A DNA stretch of 6,386 nt from the NCBI GenBank assembly GCA_936943315.1, contig CAKZJM010000230.1, positions 1-6,386 on the forward strand, written 5' to 3'. This document shows, in pieces, positions 4,891-6,386 of this stretch. The notes under the pieces are model-generated. The model ran no database searches. It saw nothing but the letters and a program-made list of their open reading frames with translations, and was not told the DNA's origin. The position numbers were made by a program, and so were the translations under genes. Position 1 is the stretch's first letter, and every line of letters begins with the position of its first letter. The DNA comes from an uncultured Methylophilus sp. GTDB taxonomy: Bacteria > Pseudomonadota > Gammaproteobacteria > Burkholderiales > Methylophilaceae.

Positions 4891-5507
4891 TGAGTCAACT
4901 GATTCAATTGGCGGCCAATGGTCATGCCAGCATTGTGGCAGATGAATGGACACGCGTTGTACCGCCCGCGCCCGCTGAAGAGTCTGTGCGTAAACAGGCC
5001 GGTAAAGTCGTTCTTTTTAAACTGACAGGCGAACCCACCTTTACCGCAGAACAGATCGCTAATACGCAGATTCCTGCCACTGGCAAGATTCTGGTGCCCC
5101 TGACCATCTGGCAAGCGCGCAAGGCTGAATTACAGCCTCGCCTGGCAGCTGGGGAGTTAGGCATTGTGTTGGCCACCCACGAAACTGCAGAAGCCCTGCA
5201 AGCAGAGTTTGCAGATCTCAACAGCCTGCCTATGATTGCAATATTCGTAGAACGCTTTGCCGATGGCCGTATTTTCACTCTCGGCGCCTGGCTACGTACG
5301 CGCTTTGGTTATAAAAACGAACTGCGCGCCATTGGTGACGTATTGCGCGATCAATTGTTTTTCCACAAACGCGCAGGCTTTAACAGCTTCCTGATCCGTG
5401 CTGACCGCTCCGCCGAAGATGCACTGGCCAGCCTGAACGATTTCAGCCAGCCCTACCAAGGCGGTGTGGCTGACGTGCCTGTCTGGCGCCGGGTGAACCG
5501 CGCATGA
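4890..5507 (+). CDS. DUF934 family protein of the sulfite reduction operon
   Basis: A 205-residue soluble protein of the DUF934 family (COG3749), with no signal peptide or membrane segment. Family landmarks are ILVPLTIW (67-74), LPMIAIFVERFADGRIFTLG (113-132), the LRTRFGY segment (135-141), ELRAIGDVLRDQL (144-156) and the GFNSF stretch (163-167). The family is commonly encoded beside cysI and cysH in proteobacteria lacking cysJ and is thought to help sulfite reduction; its biochemical activity is, to my knowledge, not established. The protein has no cysteine at all, so it cannot be a cysteine-liganded iron-sulfur electron carrier. No flavin-binding motif is evident to me. It overlaps the cysI stop by one base (TAATG), has AAGGA nine bases upstream of the ATG, and overlaps cysH by four bases (ATGA), implying tightly coupled translation. 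Family assignment is strong; function is unknown. Confidence 0.85.
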   Translation: MSQLIQLAANGHASIVADEWTRVVPPAPAEESVRKQAGKVVLFKLTGEPTFTAEQIANTQIPATGKILVPLTIWQARKAELQPRLAAGELGIVLATHETAEALQAEFADLNSLPMIAIFVERFADGRIFTLGAWLRTRFGYKNELRAIGDVLRDQLFFHKRAGFNSFLIRADRSAEDALASLNDFSQPYQGGVADVPVWRRVNRA

Positions 5508-6295
5508 GTTTCGGCGTCAGCATGCTTAAACCGGCGGCCAATAACCCGGCCACACGCCCGGCACTGACAGACGAACTGGTCGCCAGCGTACACGCAAAGC
5601 GTGCGCAGGCGGTCGCTTTGCTACGTGCGGCAGCTGCTGAGTTTCCGGCCATCACGTTTGCCAACAGCTACGGCGCCGAAGATATGGTGCTGACTGACCT
5701 GATTGCCAAAGAAAACCTGCCTATCGAGATTTTCTCGCTCGACACTGGCCGCTTGCCTGCTGAAACCTACACCTTGATGGGTGACGTTGAGCAGACATAT
5801 AGCATTAAGCCCGTGGTGTTTTTCCCCAAGCATGAAGCCGTAGAACATTATGTGCGCACCCAGGGCATTAATGCTTTTTATGAAAGCATAGACTTGCGCA
5901 AGGCCTGCTGCCATATGCGCAAAGTAGAGCCGCTGCAACGCGCCCTCACCGGCAAGCAAGCCTGGGTGACCGGGATGCGTGCTGAACAGGCAGCCACCCG
6001 CAGCAATTTGCCGACACGGGAATATGACGCCGGTAACAAGCTGGAGAAATTCAACCCGCTGAGTGACTGGACTGAACAGGAAGTCTGGGCTTATATCCGC
6101 CTGTTTGAAGTGCCTTATAACGCCTTGCATGACCAGTTTTATCCCAGCATCGGTTGTGCGCCTTGTACACGTGCCGTCGCCATGGGCGAAGATATCCGCG
6201 CGGGCCGCTGGTGGTGGGAAAACGACGAGAAGCGCGAATGCGGCCTGCATGTGCCGGAAGCCGCGCTGCCATCGCTCGAGTCGAGCGAGCTCTGA
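5504..6295 (+). CDS. cysH: Assimilatory APS reductase, 4Fe-4S type
   Basis: A 263-residue cytoplasmic enzyme of the PAPS/APS reductase family, which reduces activated sulfate to sulfite using thioredoxin. The nucleotide-binding ATP-pyrophosphatase-like fold is marked by SYGAEDMVLTDLI (55-67), SLDTGRLPAET (78-88) and VTGMRAEQAATR (155-166). The paired cysteines Cys135-Cys136 (KACCHMRK) and Cys218/Cys221 (IGCAPCTRA) are the 4Fe-4S ligands that define the APS-using subtype (EC 1.8.4.10) and are absent from enteric PAPS reductases. The catalytic cysteine is Cys246 in KRECGLH. Length and cysteine layout match the Pseudomonas aeruginosa enzyme. So the pathway here probably bypasses APS kinase. The ATG overlaps the DUF934 stop (ATGA). 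A second Met at residue 7 is possible but less favoured by the coupling. The last 14 residues (VPEAALPSLESSEL) are a non-conserved tail. Confidence 0.95.
   Translation: MSFGVSMLKPAANNPATRPALTDELVASVHAKRAQAVALLRAAAAEFPAITFANSYGAEDMVLTDLIAKENLPIEIFSLDTGRLPAETYTLMGDVEQTYSIKPVVFFPKHEAVEHYVRTQGINAFYESIDLRKACCHMRKVEPLQRALTGKQAWVTGMRAEQAATRSNLPTREYDAGNKLEKFNPLSDWTEQEVWAYIRLFEVPYNALHDQFYPSIGCAPCTRAVAMGEDIRAGRWWWENDEKRECGLHVPEAALPSLESSEL
6272..6288. repeat. Short palindrome at the 3' end of cysH
   Basis: TCGCTCGA (6272-6279) and TCGAGCGA (6281-6288) are perfect 8-base inverted arms around one base, in the codons for the cysH tail. TCGAGC recurs at 6296-6301. No function can be assigned; the pattern may simply reflect Ser/Glu codons. 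Confidence 0.5.
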
Positions 6296-6315
6296 TCGAG
6301 CCATTGCACAATTGA

Positions 6316-6343
6316 CCCCGACGCGGCTCGCGCCGGGTCGGGG
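6316..6343 (+). other. GC-rich hairpin between cysH and the next gene
   Basis: CCCCGAC (6316-6322) pairs perfectly with GTCGGGG (6337-6343). After one G/G mismatch the stem continues as CGGC (6324-6327) with GCCG (6332-6335) around a 4-base loop. It occupies the 71-base spacer after the cysH stop. It lacks a following T-tract, so full termination is unlikely. A transcript-stabilising or attenuating element is possible. Confidence 0.55.
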
Positions 6344-6366
6344 GCCTGCATTCAGAAAGAACACCG

Positions 6367-6386
6367 ATGTCACATTCCGAATTCGA
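6367..6386 (+). CDS. cysD: Start of the next gene, probably sulfate adenylyltransferase subunit 2 (partial)
   Basis: ATG at 6367 opens a frame reading MSHSEF before the window ends. It is preceded by AGAAAGA, a modest ribosome binding site, ten or so bases upstream. Six residues do not identify a protein; cysD is proposed only because cysDN commonly follows cysH in such operons and would supply the APS that CysH consumes. Confidence 0.4.

Noticed and set aside
5621..6373. A 250-codon minus-strand open frame across cysH
   Set aside because: It is antisense to a well-matched APS reductase with all catalytic and cluster cysteines. The open frame is explained by codon bias on the opposite strand.

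Overview
The window is a sulfur-assimilation locus from a Gram-negative bacterium, most likely a betaproteobacterium. My guess is a methylotroph of the Methylophilaceae type, inferred from protein flavour and roughly balanced base composition, not proven. The main support is the gene order: a CysB-type LysR regulator diverges from a permease gene, followed by cysI, a DUF934 gene and an iron-sulfur APS reductase (cysH). A further frame opens at the right edge and is probably cysD.

Left part, minus strand. Positions 1-543 hold the first 181 residues of a YjgR/DUF853 (HerA-helicase-like) ATPase with an intact Walker A motif. The 203-base gap to the next gene contains a large, nearly perfect inverted repeat (621-725) whose arms are built of 10-base tandem units. 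Positions 747-1283 encode an exported DUF302 protein. Its upstream region has a TGTGA-N6-TTACA site placed about 41.5 bases from a plausible transcription start, as in a class II CRP-type promoter. cysB follows at 1395-2321, with its best start at an internal ATG that aligns the ligand-binding residues with family numbering.

Right part, plus strand. tauE (2429-3199), cysI (3241-4890), the DUF934 gene (4890-5507), cysH (5504-6295) and the beginning of a probable cysD (6367 onward) lie head to tail. Several are tightly coupled (TAATG and ATGA overlaps), so they form one operon. Together they would move a sulfur oxyanion across the membrane, reduce APS to sulfite (CysH) and reduce sulfite to sulfide (CysI). 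The neighbouring CysB would be the natural regulator; the 107-base divergent spacer contains an 18-base dyad and a perfectly matched 9-base sequence in the leader of each gene.

The most striking anomaly is in cysI. An in-frame TAA at 4132-4134 splits an otherwise intact 549-codon gene between its first and second halves, with homology continuing in the same frame on both sides. The stop is followed six bases later by a perfect 7-bp hairpin. No in-frame ATG restarts the second half, which carries all the 4Fe-4S/siroheme cysteine ligands. This is a recent nonsense mutation, a sequence error, stop readthrough, or a genuine two-piece enzyme; the first two are the likeliest.
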